From Aeromonas rivipollensis (lineage in GTDB: Bacteria; Pseudomonadota; Gammaproteobacteria; Enterobacterales; Aeromonadaceae): DNA of 64,000 bases. The position numbers and the translations under genes are program-made. The notes below the pieces were generated by a model. That model had not been told where the DNA came from. It saw only the letters and a program-made list of their open reading frames with translations, and made no database searches. Positions 37,701 to 44,709 of this stretch are shown here, piece after piece. Where the stretch lies: positions 124,001 to 188,000 of the forward strand of contig NZ_JAAILA010000031.1 in NCBI RefSeq assembly GCF_010974825.1, in the 5' to 3' direction. The stretch's first letter is position 1; every line of letters begins with the position of its first letter.

Positions 37701-40700
37701 CATCAAGGTGGAGCCCGCGATCGATGCCGGTGACTATGCCAAGACCAGCCATGGTCTGGAGGATGAGTTCGCCGTGCTCGACTGGCAGCCGGACCTGACC
37801 GACAGCGCCGAAAAGGTGACTCACCTCAGCCTCTCCGACATAGAGCCGGGTTACGAGATCTGGATCCGGGTGGGCGGGGCCGAGACCCAGCTTAACGTGA
37901 CGGGCGGCAAGGTGGAGTTGAGTGACGCGGATCTGAAGAGCCTGCTCGGCGGCGGTCAGCTGCTGGTGAAGGCGCCACAAGACAGCGACAGGGACACCAC
38001 CATCAAAAGCCATGTCACCGTGACTCAGAAGGATGTGGATTCCAATGTTGTAGTCAGCAAAGAGGTCAATGGTCAGCTGCACGTGGATATCCAGGCCGTG
38101 GTCGAACCGGATGGCAACCTGGTGCAGCAGGGTGGGGATCTGGTCAGCCCGGATGGTCATGACATCCCGCTCAAAGATGTCTTCGTGTTCGATGACAGGG
38201 ATCCGACCAGCGATGAGGTCATCGACTACCTGGTCATCAGCGATCTGCCCCCCGGCTTCGTGGTGGTGGGCGGGATCAACGACGGCCAGGGCAACTGGAC
38301 AGTGCCTAACAGCGCCCTCGGGAGCTTCTCCCTGCGTTCACCGGATGGTTTCACCGGCACTGCCACCTTCAAGGTCAGCGCCAAGGTGATCGATCTTGGC
38401 GACAACAACGAAGGGGATGTCAGCGCACCGGCTTATCGGGAGATCACCACCAGCGCCGAGTTCAAAGGTGCAACCCACTCTGGCCAGCTTGCGGCCGGCG
38501 TCGATCTCGACAACAGCCAGCCCATCACAGGGGTAGAGGATCACGGCGTCAACTTCGGCACCCAGCTCAAGAGCATGGTGACCCTGGGGACGGCAAACAT
38601 CGGTGATGACGAGCTCAGCATAGTCCTCACCGGTCTGCCCCCCGGCGTGAGCGTGCAGGGGCTCACCTTCGACTTCGTCAACGGCGAGTACCTCATCAAG
38701 CTGCCGGGTGGCCTCAGTGACCTCGACAAGCTGACCCTGACCCTGCCGGAGGATTACGCTGGCAGCGACCTTAGCTTCAACGTGCGTCTGGTCAATACCG
38801 ACACAGTGAGCGGCAACACCAATACGGTGGAGAAGGTCGTTTCCCTCTCCATCACCCCCGAGGTGGACATCAAGGGCGGCGCAGATGGCCAGCCCGAGCT
38901 GCACCTGCAGGTGAAGGAGGTGAACGGTCAGCCGAGCAACCTGGAAGACACCGAGATCCACCTCGATCTCTCGGTCAAACTCGCGGACATCAGCCCCTCG
39001 GTGGCCAACGGCGGCCTGGAGACGGTGGAGCGGGTAACCCTGACAGTGGATGCCAAGTACGGCCATTTCCTCGATGCTAATAGGAATCCCGTCCAGTCCC
39101 TGGTGGTGGATGCCAATGGCCTCAAGGATCTGGTGTTCGTACCCAGGGAGCACTTCAGCGGTCAGGTACCCCTGGGCATCAAGGTCGACATTCTGGACAG
39201 TGCCACCACGGGGACGGATCGCGGCAGCTGGAGTGGCAATGCGAGCTTCGAGGTGCTGCCGGTCAATGATCCGGCCCAGCTCACGGTGAAGGATGTGAGC
39301 GGCAACGAGGATGGCAGCGTCAGCCTCGGCGGGCTAGGTGCGACCCTGGTCGACAATGATGGCTCCGAGCAGATAGTGGCGCTGCAGATCAAGGGCGTGC
39401 CGGACGGCTTCACCCTGTCGGCACCGGCGGTCAACAACGGCGGTGGCGTATGGCAGGTGCCTGTGGGCACAGACTTCTCCAAGCTGACCCTGATCCCGCC
39501 CGCCAACTTCAGCGGCAACGTGGAGCTCACCCTGAGCGCCTTCACCCTGGACAAAGGGCTCACCATGCCCCTCGAGACCAGCGACAGCTTCACCGTCACC
39601 GTCAAGCCGGTGGGGGATGTCATCATCGCCGACATTCAGGACAAGGCGAGCGGCACCGAGGGGGACGTGGTCACCCTCAACCTGGGGCTGGAGACCAAGG
39701 ACACCCAGGCCACCGGCGGCAGCGCCACCAACGTTCACGAGAACGGCCCGGAGCAGGTGCGGGTCACCATAGAAGGGGTTCCCGATGGGGCAGAGATCCG
39801 TCTGCCGAGCGGGGTGACCGGCACTGTGGTGGATCTGGGCGGCGGCGTCTGGCAAGTGACCACGACGGGCGGCAAGCTGGCGGCCGTGGAGCTGGTGACC
39901 AACGATGCCAATGGCACCCTGGATCTCAAGGTAACGGCCCAAAGCCTGGACAACGGCGCCCTCGGCCCCGAGGTCAGTGGCACCATCCAGGTGGAGGTGA
40001 GCCCGGTCAACGACGCCCCCATCAACGTGCTGCCAACGGATCCCCAGGTGGCCCAGGAGGACAAGCCCTTCGTCATCCAGGGACTGCAGGTGAAGGATGT
40101 GGACGCGGGCAGCGGCACCATGGAGGTGCGTCTGTCGGTGACTCACGGCTCCTTGACGGTGCTCAATGCCGCCGGAGTGACGGTGACCGGCGACGGCACG
40201 GGTTCCCTGTTGCTCAGTGGCACCCTGGCACAGATCAATGCCCTGCTCAGTGGCGGCATCGACTATCTGGGCAATAGCAACTTCAATGGCAGTGACGCCC
40301 TGACCATGGTCACCAATGATCTGGGCAACACCGGCAGTGGTGGGGCGCTCGGCGACACAGACGTGCTGCCCATCGAGGTGCAAGCGGTCAACGATGCTCC
40401 CGTCAACCTGCTGCCGGGCACCCCTCAGGTGGCGCAGGAGGATACCCCCTTCGTCATCAAGGGCCTGCAGGTACAGGACGTGGATGCGGGCAGCAGCCCC
40501 ATGGAGGTGCGTCTGTCGGTCCTGCACGGCACCCTGGTGCTGGCGGACGGCAGCGGGGTGACGGTGACTGGCAGCGGCAGCGATACCCTGGTGCTGAGCG
40601 GATCGCAAGATGCCATCAATGCCCTGCTGGCTGGCGGCGTGACCTATCAGGGCGAGCAGGACTTCAATGGCCAGGATGCCCTGACCATGGTGACCAATGA

Positions 40701-41988
40701 CAAGGGCAACACCGGCAGCGGGGGCGCCCTGGTCGACACCGACGTGCTGCCCATCGAGGTGCAGGCGGTCAACGATGCCCCTGTGACCCAGGTGCCGGCC
40801 GCCATGCAGGTGAAGGAAGATGGTTCACTGTCCCTCTCCGGGATCAGCGTGAAGGACGTGGATGCGGGTACTGCCCCCATCTCCATGGTGCTGCGGGTCG
40901 AGCACGGCGTGCTGACCCTGCTCGGGGCGGCGGGCGCCGTCTCGGTGCAGGGGGCTGGCAGCCGCGAGATCACCCTGGTGGGCTCCCTTGATGATCTTAA
41001 CAACCTCATCAATGGCAACCTGCATTACGAGCCGGCCAAGGACTTCTGGGGACAGGACAACCTGACCATCACCACCTCGGATCAGGGCAATACCGGATCG
41101 GGCGGCGTCCTGACCGACAGCGCCCAGATTGGCATCCAGGTGACCGCAGAGGCAGACGATCCCCAGCTCAGCCTGGGCACCCACGACATCCATGCCCTGC
41201 AAGGGGCCTGGGTGCCGCTCAACCTGAGCGCCAGCGTGGTCAACCCGGCAACCGGCGAACTCTCCATCCGCATCCAGAATCTGGGGAGCGCCCAGGTGGT
41301 GGACGAGCACGGCCAGAGCGTGGGTCATGCGGACAGCAACGGCGATTGGCTGCTGCCGGGGGATCAGTCCGTGCCCCTCTACCTCAGCGGTCTGACGGCG
41401 GGGGATCATGCCCTGACCCTGAGTGCGGAATCCAGCGCGGGTGGCAGCACCCTGAGATCGGCCGAGGAGACCCTCAACATCCACAGCCAGAGCGGCCATG
41501 ACCTGCTGGGCTCGGATCAGAGTGACTGGCTGTTCGGCTCCACCGGCGACGATCGCATACTGGGCGGCCTGGGGGATGACATGCTCCGGGGCGGTCAGGG
41601 CAACGACATCCTGACCGGTGGCGCGGGCAGCGATCTCTTCGTGTGGGGCAGTGGCGATGAAGGGACGGCGGCCTTGCCGGCCATCGACACCGTCACCGAC
41701 TTCCACCCGGAGGAGGGGGACAAGATAGATCTGGCGGACCTGCTCAAGGGGGTGACCGACAACAGTGTGGATGGCTTGCTGGGCCACCTCTCTGCGTCTG
41801 TGACCGCAGGCAGCGGCGGGCTGAGCGACGTGAGCCTGTCGGTCTCCCCGGCGGGGGATGGTCAGGTAACCCAGCAGATCACCCTGAAGGACGTGGATCT
41901 GAGCGGCTGGAACCTGAGCGGCTCCTCCTCTCACGACATACTGCAGTCCATGCTGGATCAGCACAGCCTGATCATCCAGCACCCCTGA
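28765..41988 (+). CDS. Giant type I-secreted RTX adhesin with LapA-like retention module
   Basis: This cell-surface biofilm/attachment protein has 4407 residues. Residues 1-125 form a LapA/MapA-type retention module with the di-alanine site of LapG proteases (DPTELFEETAAGN, TAAG at 100-103), followed by a Gly/Ala-rich linker. Three bacterial Ig-like units follow (about 160-455). Next come many T1SS-143 type repeats (from about 460 to 2450), including a five-domain block present twice in tandem (736-1458 and 1459-2181). A long run of cadherin-like/EDG repeats leads to three 127-aa VNDAP repeats (about 3748-4128). RTX nonapeptides (GGxGxD, about 4248-4294) and a C-terminal secretion region close the protein. 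GGAGG precedes the ATG; an ATG 19 codons upstream is less likely. No ABC exporter, TolC, LapD or LapG gene is adjacent, so these must lie elsewhere. Confidence 0.93.
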   Translation: MAELRIEKPTLVTQVEGAVFVMDANGSLHPATLGMQLLPGMRLLTEGDGRFELADPAKTPNADQPELAQTEPNLAMDPELASLQEAIRQGADPTELFEETAAGNAAAATGGGVVGSSAGGFVVVDLNSEYTLAESGFDTDHQGAQPGDELLYSEDQDLLAGITITEPQTTDNIINADEATGVIIRGFVEDVEVGQTVTVTLIDQDGNRLTTTTVVLPGFVWEANFGDVTGKLVDGPLTIVADTQDAAGNRASDTGQTLLDTITTITLDLSDESDTGASQVDDLTRDTTPLLQGKGEPGATVTLSLGGNVLTVLTVDGNGNWQYQIPSDMADGAYDFRVDSVDIAGNRASDTLTVTVDTRAGIDIDDLDTQNILGHDNVTLSGSTTEVEAGQRVTISLIGQNGQTLYSGAALVGSDGRWQLNGLDLSGIQGPFEVRAEVTDLAGNRVIDGAPLIGQSDTLTLSEADLAKGPVSATGSLHTGAGMDGNLQVSFGADQSALEQLGLTSQGAALSYQINGQTLTASAGGVTVFTLTLANDGSYRILWQQSLDHGQDSQSLPFSLEYRDSDGDLVSANLTVKLVDSTPPDFTIAPISLTEDGFTQQGAVVGQSEFVVGHQADPLLADSLAFADQAATLTRLSGSGLSSDGHVLSFEFTGDRLLTGYYQDANGNRVEVLKAELDASQSGSDVKGKVTVSLNGPLDHQGCDQLSLGLSISAKEIDGDETRADLQVAINDGMDPSLGIDGGISLQEGAMGQSLDGQLPVNVGSDRLVSLNFEGNQPALDGLTSGGKPTSYQVNGNLITLLDAGGKTVLTVTLDLDGKYHVQLDGVLDQPVGTNSVNLGLQVQGTDFDGDQSNLGTLNIQITDGALPQVDPVSLTLTEDSNWSAAQTLSGDLNITAGSDPLANISFDASQPGLQGLTSGGQPVVISISGNSISGAVNGQNVFTLTLDQRGHYVFTLNQPLDQGSADSLIKAGFTLTDSDGDKVSSSLSVAIGDGANPVISAVTGSSLTEANQGDAAVVGNMSFTVNHGSDALDQSSLRFDIAAIQSSLDGKYSSHGSPVTFTLDANGDLVGTSADGREVLRAELDLVDSNGNWSVTTKVTLSGELDHQGSESLDLPLAITLTDKDGDRVSTQLPLTIKDGNAPGFVAGSGVSLDEGNLDGSNPLTGTGHFTVDAGSDRVSEVSFADPAEQPALTALGQSVKYELVDGDAGIPGNQILKGYVEVNGVRVEVLQVEISGKLDNAASNGFDYKVTLFEGVHQTNGSSTALPFKVNVVDSDKGSGNNDTTSGTLNISVAEGDKPTLSLTGVTLNEGRFDGAANNQTVDDQQATGTLTIKADSDPVVDVRLTLSGQVVDASGKAITHNGETLTWQEVPGSNGHSFQGVTASGTLVLSVALPSVPGSIAAHSSATLDYQVTMHTNLDHGADDKLTLTLPVQVTDSDGSVINGNTTAVITDAADPSLGIDGGISLQEGAAGQSLDGQLPVNVGSDRLVSLNFEGNQPALDGLTSGGKPTSYQVNGNAITLLDAGGKTVLTVTLDLDGKYHMKLDGVLDQPVGTNSVNLGLQVQGTDFDGDQSNLGTLNIQITDGALPQVDPVSLTLTEDSNWSAAQTLSGDLNITAGSDPLASISFDASQPGLQGLTSGGQPVVISISGNSISGAVNGQNVFTLTLDQKGHYVFTLNQPLDQGSADSLIKAGFTLTDSDGDKVSSSLSVAIGDGANPVISAVTGTSLTEANQGDAAVVGNMSFTVSHGSDALDQSSLRFDIAAIQSSLDGKYSSHGSPVTFTLDANGDLVGTSADGREVLRAELDLVDSNGNWSVTTKVTLSGELDHQGSESLDLPLAITLTDKDGDRVSTQLPLTIKDGNAPGFVAGSGVSLDEGNLDGSNPLTGTGQFQIDAGSDRVSEVSFADIAEQPALTALGQSVKYELVDGDAGIPGNQILKGYVEVNGVRVEVLQVEISGKLDNAASNGFDYKVTLFEGVHQTNGGSTALPFKVNVVDSDKGSGNNDTTSGTLNISVAEGDKPTLSLTGVTLTEGRFDGAASNQTGDDQQTTGTLTITADSDPVVDVRLTLSGQVVDASGKAITHNGETLTWQEVPGSNGHSFQGVTASGTLVLSVTLPSVPGSIAAHSSATLDYQVTVHTNLDHGADDKLNLTLPVQVTDSDGSVINGNTTAVIKDAANPVISSIGSVTVNESDLNGGTGQHGGTNPAGTGEKATGQVVIDAGSDKVVALQLDVARFNALNQLSSGGKAVSISADSQPGVYLGKDSGGKLIFKLTLDVSGRYTFELTGNLDHSAQGDDLLDIQLPLQALDSDGDLSGEVIGHVSVRDDVPDADDYSKTLNQGAKVSGDLLATASEGADDAVIKSVTINGVEHSISASGNTTIAVTDSTGQTIGTLVINAEGNYSFTARADIDHSNNTLVQKVDFHLVDGDGDTDDGVLTLTIRDEAGLLNVTAATGQEDEGALDPSQGIPIAMNLDIGDFDRGEFVEKLLIQAPANAHGTFYFNGVALTTITQGGKTWYQVPPAAMQAVAGTNDKFELKGVTFVPDHDYSSQSDGGNPLRFPIQLQVGVTEGSKPSVLTGNLDITVQGIADKPLWDDGSTNKHYSTDEDSTGIALNVQARLTDTDGSETLSYQIRWASGEGSLTLNGKVLTPDANGLYTVSAGDINKITVVPGKDYSGDIKLVVTPVSTEKTPVVTGKETALGDPIDLIINVNPQADDAKLTVRDIQGKEDSLLDLGSKIALAHLGDTADGSEQMFVRISGLPAGATLWLGGVAVTLDANGYYEVPYARIGELKLEPPKDSNVDFDLNIQGVVKDTATLTDANGQTQTVVNEKVTGSQNLHVDLVGVVDEPHFNLDSSGWTLDGKGYTTTIGEDGKAPLNFKLESGETTRDGSETLNLVLEGLPEGAKVFGDNGQELTLTFAGLDAQGKPTYQVDVSSLGHLQIQPPPNSTADIHLIGHVVVTENDGDHQRFDVPLTIKVEPAIDAGDYAKTSHGLEDEFAVLDWQPDLTDSAEKVTHLSLSDIEPGYEIWIRVGGAETQLNVTGGKVELSDADLKSLLGGGQLLVKAPQDSDRDTTIKSHVTVTQKDVDSNVVVSKEVNGQLHVDIQAVVEPDGNLVQQGGDLVSPDGHDIPLKDVFVFDDRDPTSDEVIDYLVISDLPPGFVVVGGINDGQGNWTVPNSALGSFSLRSPDGFTGTATFKVSAKVIDLGDNNEGDVSAPAYREITTSAEFKGATHSGQLAAGVDLDNSQPITGVEDHGVNFGTQLKSMVTLGTANIGDDELSIVLTGLPPGVSVQGLTFDFVNGEYLIKLPGGLSDLDKLTLTLPEDYAGSDLSFNVRLVNTDTVSGNTNTVEKVVSLSITPEVDIKGGADGQPELHLQVKEVNGQPSNLEDTEIHLDLSVKLADISPSVANGGLETVERVTLTVDAKYGHFLDANRNPVQSLVVDANGLKDLVFVPREHFSGQVPLGIKVDILDSATTGTDRGSWSGNASFEVLPVNDPAQLTVKDVSGNEDGSVSLGGLGATLVDNDGSEQIVALQIKGVPDGFTLSAPAVNNGGGVWQVPVGTDFSKLTLIPPANFSGNVELTLSAFTLDKGLTMPLETSDSFTVTVKPVGDVIIADIQDKASGTEGDVVTLNLGLETKDTQATGGSATNVHENGPEQVRVTIEGVPDGAEIRLPSGVTGTVVDLGGGVWQVTTTGGKLAAVELVTNDANGTLDLKVTAQSLDNGALGPEVSGTIQVEVSPVNDAPINVLPTDPQVAQEDKPFVIQGLQVKDVDAGSGTMEVRLSVTHGSLTVLNAAGVTVTGDGTGSLLLSGTLAQINALLSGGIDYLGNSNFNGSDALTMVTNDLGNTGSGGALGDTDVLPIEVQAVNDAPVNLLPGTPQVAQEDTPFVIKGLQVQDVDAGSSPMEVRLSVLHGTLVLADGSGVTVTGSGSDTLVLSGSQDAINALLAGGVTYQGEQDFNGQDALTMVTNDKGNTGSGGALVDTDVLPIEVQAVNDAPVTQVPAAMQVKEDGSLSLSGISVKDVDAGTAPISMVLRVEHGVLTLLGAAGAVSVQGAGSREITLVGSLDDLNNLINGNLHYEPAKDFWGQDNLTITTSDQGNTGSGGVLTDSAQIGIQVTAEADDPQLSLGTHDIHALQGAWVPLNLSASVVNPATGELSIRIQNLGSAQVVDEHGQSVGHADSNGDWLLPGDQSVPLYLSGLTAGDHALTLSAESSAGGSTLRSAEETLNIHSQSGHDLLGSDQSDWLFGSTGDDRILGGLGDDMLRGGQGNDILTGGAGSDLFVWGSGDEGTAALPAIDTVTDFHPEEGDKIDLADLLKGVTDNSVDGLLGHLSASVTAGSGGLSDVSLSVSPAGDGQVTQQITLKDVDLSGWNLSGSSSHDILQSMLDQHSLIIQHP
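30970..33138 (+). repeat. 2169-bp internal repeat, copy 1 (adhesin)
   Basis: A block of 723 codons covers five T1SS-143-like domains (starting PSLGIDGG, VDPVSLTL, VISAVTG, FVAGSGVSL, LSLTGVTL). It is repeated immediately downstream with constant offset 2169 and scattered substitutions (5 in a 180-base sample I compared). Confidence 0.95.
33139..35307 (+). repeat. 2169-bp internal repeat, copy 2 (adhesin)
   Basis: This is the second copy of the five-domain block, in frame and without net indels relative to copy 1. The boundary is shown by the recurrence of PSLGIDGG at 33139 and the end of similarity after GATGCCGCC (33127 against 35296). Confidence 0.95.
40006..41148 (+). repeat. Three 127-aa VNDAP repeats (adhesin)
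   Basis: VNDAP recurs at 40006, 40387 and 40768, an exact spacing of 381 bp. Each unit has QEDKPF/EDTPF/EDGSL, GLQVKDVDAG, LSVTHGSL and GNTGSGGAL elements, a cadherin-like fold by family knowledge. The first two units are closest to each other. Confidence 0.85.
41505..41646 (+). repeat. RTX nonapeptide repeats (adhesin C-terminus)
   Basis: The segment encodes glycine/aspartate-rich calcium-binding repeats (GSTGDDRIL, GGLGDDMLR, GGQGNDILT, GGAGSDLF). They lie about 115 residues before the C-terminus, as in type I-secreted adhesins. Confidence 0.9.
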
Positions 41989-42011
41989 ATCTGAGGGAGA
42001 CAGCACCATGG

Positions 42012-42042
42012 AAAAGAGCCGGCAATTGCCGGCTCTTTTTTT
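42012..42042 (+). terminator. Intrinsic terminator of the adhesin gene
   Basis: The inverted repeat GAGCCGGCAA / TTGCCGGCTC (42016-42035) is flanked by A4 and T7. The whole element is a perfect palindrome running 42012-42039. Confidence 0.93.
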
Positions 42043-42174
42043 ATCACTGCCTGTTTGTTACTGCGGGTTGATCACAGCGTAACCGGATCTCTGCGTGGAT
42101 TGTTTTTTGTTATCAGTCGGGCACCCGGGTCGGTCAGGCCTGAATCAGGCCGCTGAAACCTGAGTGCCGGTCGG

Positions 42175-43377
42175 TCAGGCCAGCGCCTGGGCCAGCAGGT
42201 GGATCGGATGCTCGCAGCGGAACGCCGTGCTCATCTCGATCTGCCATTTACAGGTCTCGCAATCGGTGATCACCAGATCGGGGGAGAGGCGATTGATCTG
42301 ATCAAAGAGCCCCTCACCTATGGTCTGGCTGGTCTCGTAGTTCTCCGACTTGAAGCCGTAGGTACCGGCGATGCCGCAGCACTGGGAGTCGAGCACGGTC
42401 ACCTTGACCCCGGGAATGGCGCGCAGCAATTCGAGGGTGTAGATGACGCCCCCCATCTTCTCCATGTGGCAGGGGGTGTGGTAGGCGATGTGCAGATTGA
42501 GCGGCTTCATCGCCGGTTTGTTGCCCCGGTAGAACTCGTTCCACAGGAAGCGGGTCACCAGGGAGATGCGATCCCGCACCTTGCGGTTGTCCTGTTCCAG
42601 CAGGTGGGGGTATTCGTCCCTCAGGGTGAAGCCGCAGGTGGAGGAGGTGGCCAGCAGCGGCATCTCGTTGCCCAGCAGGCTGTTCTCCATCTGCTTGATG
42701 TTGAAGGCCGCCTGCTGCTTGGCCTTGTCCATGAAGCCGTTGGCAATGAGCGGCACGCCGCAGCACTTCTCCCGCTCCAGCAGCTGGACACCAATGTTCA
42801 TGGCGTTGAGCACCTGCACCAGCTCCTTGCCAAGCTGCGGGTGGTTGTAGTTGACGTAGCAGCCGTGGAAGTAGGCGATCTGGCGCGCAAAGCGGGCCTG
42901 AGACTCTTTTTGCTTCTTGTACCAGCCGCGGAAGGTGCCCTGCGAATATTTGGGCAGGTCGCGGTGGGAGGAGACCCCCAGCGCCTTGTCCAGCGCCAGC
43001 TTCATCGGCTTGAGCCCCGTGGTGAAGTTGACCACGGGCGCCATCAGGGTGGACATGCTGCCCATCAGATCGGTGTGGGAGAGCACGAACTCGCGGATCC
43101 CCGGTTTGAAGCCGCTGTACTGGTGCTTGGCCTTGGCGATGATGTCGCCGATGCGCACCCCGCTTGGGCAGGCCACCTCACAGCGCTTGCAGTTGGTGCA
43201 GTGCTTGAGGGCGCTGTCAAAGAGCTCAGGGCTCTTGATCCGCAGCCGCTCCCCGTCGGGCCCGGCCTGCTTGGGGCCCGGGTAGGCGGGGTTGGCCTTG
43301 GCCACCGGGCAGTAGGCGGTGCAGACGGTGCATTTGATGCACTGATCGAAGGTTTGATTGGCGTGATCCAGTAGCAT
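42175..43377 (-). CDS. glpC: Anaerobic glycerol-3-phosphate dehydrogenase subunit C
   Basis: This 400-aa iron-sulfur subunit anchors the GlpAB dimer to the membrane and passes electrons to menaquinone. Two 4Fe-4S clusters lie at the N-terminus (CIKCTVCTAYC, about residues 13-23, and CTNCKRCEVAC, about 60-70). Two CCG domains follow (CCGVPLIANG and CCGIAGTYG), as in heterodisulfide-reductase-type proteins. GGAGGAG precedes the ATG. It is the third gene of glpABC, with a 51-bp gap after glpB. Confidence 0.96.
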   Translation of the reverse strand: MLLDHANQTFDQCIKCTVCTAYCPVAKANPAYPGPKQAGPDGERLRIKSPELFDSALKHCTNCKRCEVACPSGVRIGDIIAKAKHQYSGFKPGIREFVLSHTDLMGSMSTLMAPVVNFTTGLKPMKLALDKALGVSSHRDLPKYSQGTFRGWYKKQKESQARFARQIAYFHGCYVNYNHPQLGKELVQVLNAMNIGVQLLEREKCCGVPLIANGFMDKAKQQAAFNIKQMENSLLGNEMPLLATSSTCGFTLRDEYPHLLEQDNRKVRDRISLVTRFLWNEFYRGNKPAMKPLNLHIAYHTPCHMEKMGGVIYTLELLRAIPGVKVTVLDSQCCGIAGTYGFKSENYETSQTIGEGLFDQINRLSPDLVITDCETCKWQIEMSTAFRCEHPIHLLAQALA

Positions 43378-43428
43378 GTCAGTTCTCCTCCCGGCGATGA
43401 TGAAGACACGGGATATGGGACGAAGTAA

Positions 43429-44709
43429 TCATTGGGCCGCGCCCAGGATATGACTGGCGGCCTGCCAGCCGGTGGCGACGGCGACCCCGGAGCCTGAACC
43501 TTCTCGCACGGGATCGTAGTGGGCCAGCACGCTGCCGGCGCCATAGAGGTTGGCAAGGGGCTTGCCGCCGCGCAGCACTCGCAGCTGGTCGTCCGTCTTG
43601 ACCCCGAAGCCCATGAAGGGGTGGTGGTCGAACAGGCGGCGACCGGCCCAGGCGTCGCGCTCGGGGAGGCTCAAGACGTCGGCGTCGAAGATGGGCTCGC
43701 GAATGCCCCCAAGGCGGGACTCCAGCCCGCGGCTGAAGAAGCTGCCGGAGGCGAGCACGAAGTGGTCCGCCTCGAACAGCTGATCGTCGCCGTTCTGGCT
43801 GTGAACGCCGATCACCCGATCGCCGTCGTAGCGGGCGCCCAGCACCCGCTCGCTGGTGAGGAAGGTGCCGCCGAGGGCCAGGAAGCGGCGCTTGAGCGCC
43901 TCCTGCATCCGCATCCCGATGAGGGACGGCGGCATGGTGGCCACCTCCTTGATGGTGCAGCCAGTGCGCGCCTCCAGCTCAGCCAGGCGGGGACCGACCA
44001 GTCCGAGCGACAGGCAGGCGGGCAGCACTATATGGCGGCAGCTAGGCTCGCCGCACTCCTGCACCATGCGGCCTATCTCGCGGGCCAGATCCGTCAGCAG
44101 GTCCTGCCTGTCGTGTTGCTGTTTGTCAAACAGGCGAGCGATGTCGGCGGAGCGAAACTCGTGGGGATTGCGGCTGAACGCGGCGAGCTGGGGCAGGCGA
44201 ATTTCACCGGTCAGGATGCGGCAGTGGGCGAAGCGCGCGTGGGTCGCCAGATTGGCGGCCGCCAGCGCCGGGTGGAAGTCGCGAAAGCCCTCGATCGTCG
44301 CCAGCAGCAGGACGTCCGGGGCGGGGGCCTCTGTGACGCAGGCGCAGGTCTCGGGGGAGAGCCAGGTGGATTTCAGGGTGCCGATGGGGGTCAGCCGCTG
44401 ATGGTTGCGCTCCTGGCGAAACAGGGGCAATCCCTGCTCGTGGCAGTGGCGCTGCAGATCCGCGAGGCTAGCCTCTATGTTGGTCAACCCCACCTTGCTG
44501 TAGGGGTGATCCGGATGGGCGGCCATAAAGGCGGGCAGGGCGGCGCGAGGGTCGCCTTCGCTTTCCAGCAGATCCACCGAGCCGGAAGAGAAGTGCAGGG
44601 CGCTCTGGCCCGAGGCCATCAGCAGGGTCTTCTGGCCCGCCTCAGCCAGACGCAGGGCTGCCGACAGGCCTGCCATGCCGCCGCCTATCACGATAGTGTC
44701 AAATTTCAT
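43429..44709 (-). CDS. glpB: Anaerobic glycerol-3-phosphate dehydrogenase subunit B
   Basis: This 426-aa FMN/FAD-containing subunit has the dinucleotide motif VIGGGMAGLSAALRLAEAG at the N-terminus and a C-terminal GSGSGVAVATGW. With GlpA it oxidises sn-glycerol-3-phosphate to dihydroxyacetone phosphate under anaerobic conditions. The start at 44707-44709 overlaps the glpA stop (ATGA) and has AAGGAG ahead; the longer open frame runs into glpA. Confidence 0.95.
   Translation of the reverse strand: MKFDTIVIGGGMAGLSAALRLAEAGQKTLLMASGQSALHFSSGSVDLLESEGDPRAALPAFMAAHPDHPYSKVGLTNIEASLADLQRHCHEQGLPLFRQERNHQRLTPIGTLKSTWLSPETCACVTEAPAPDVLLLATIEGFRDFHPALAAANLATHARFAHCRILTGEIRLPQLAAFSRNPHEFRSADIARLFDKQQHDRQDLLTDLAREIGRMVQECGEPSCRHIVLPACLSLGLVGPRLAELEARTGCTIKEVATMPPSLIGMRMQEALKRRFLALGGTFLTSERVLGARYDGDRVIGVHSQNGDDQLFEADHFVLASGSFFSRGLESRLGGIREPIFDADVLSLPERDAWAGRRLFDHHPFMGFGVKTDDQLRVLRGGKPLANLYGAGSVLAHYDPVREGSGSGVAVATGWQAASHILGAAQ

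Noticed and set aside
42137..42151. GGCCTGA-A-TCAGGCC inverted repeat after glpC
   Set aside because: It lacks a T-tract in the - direction, and the one-base loop makes it a poor terminator. The repeated GTCGGTCAGGCC nearby seems incidental.
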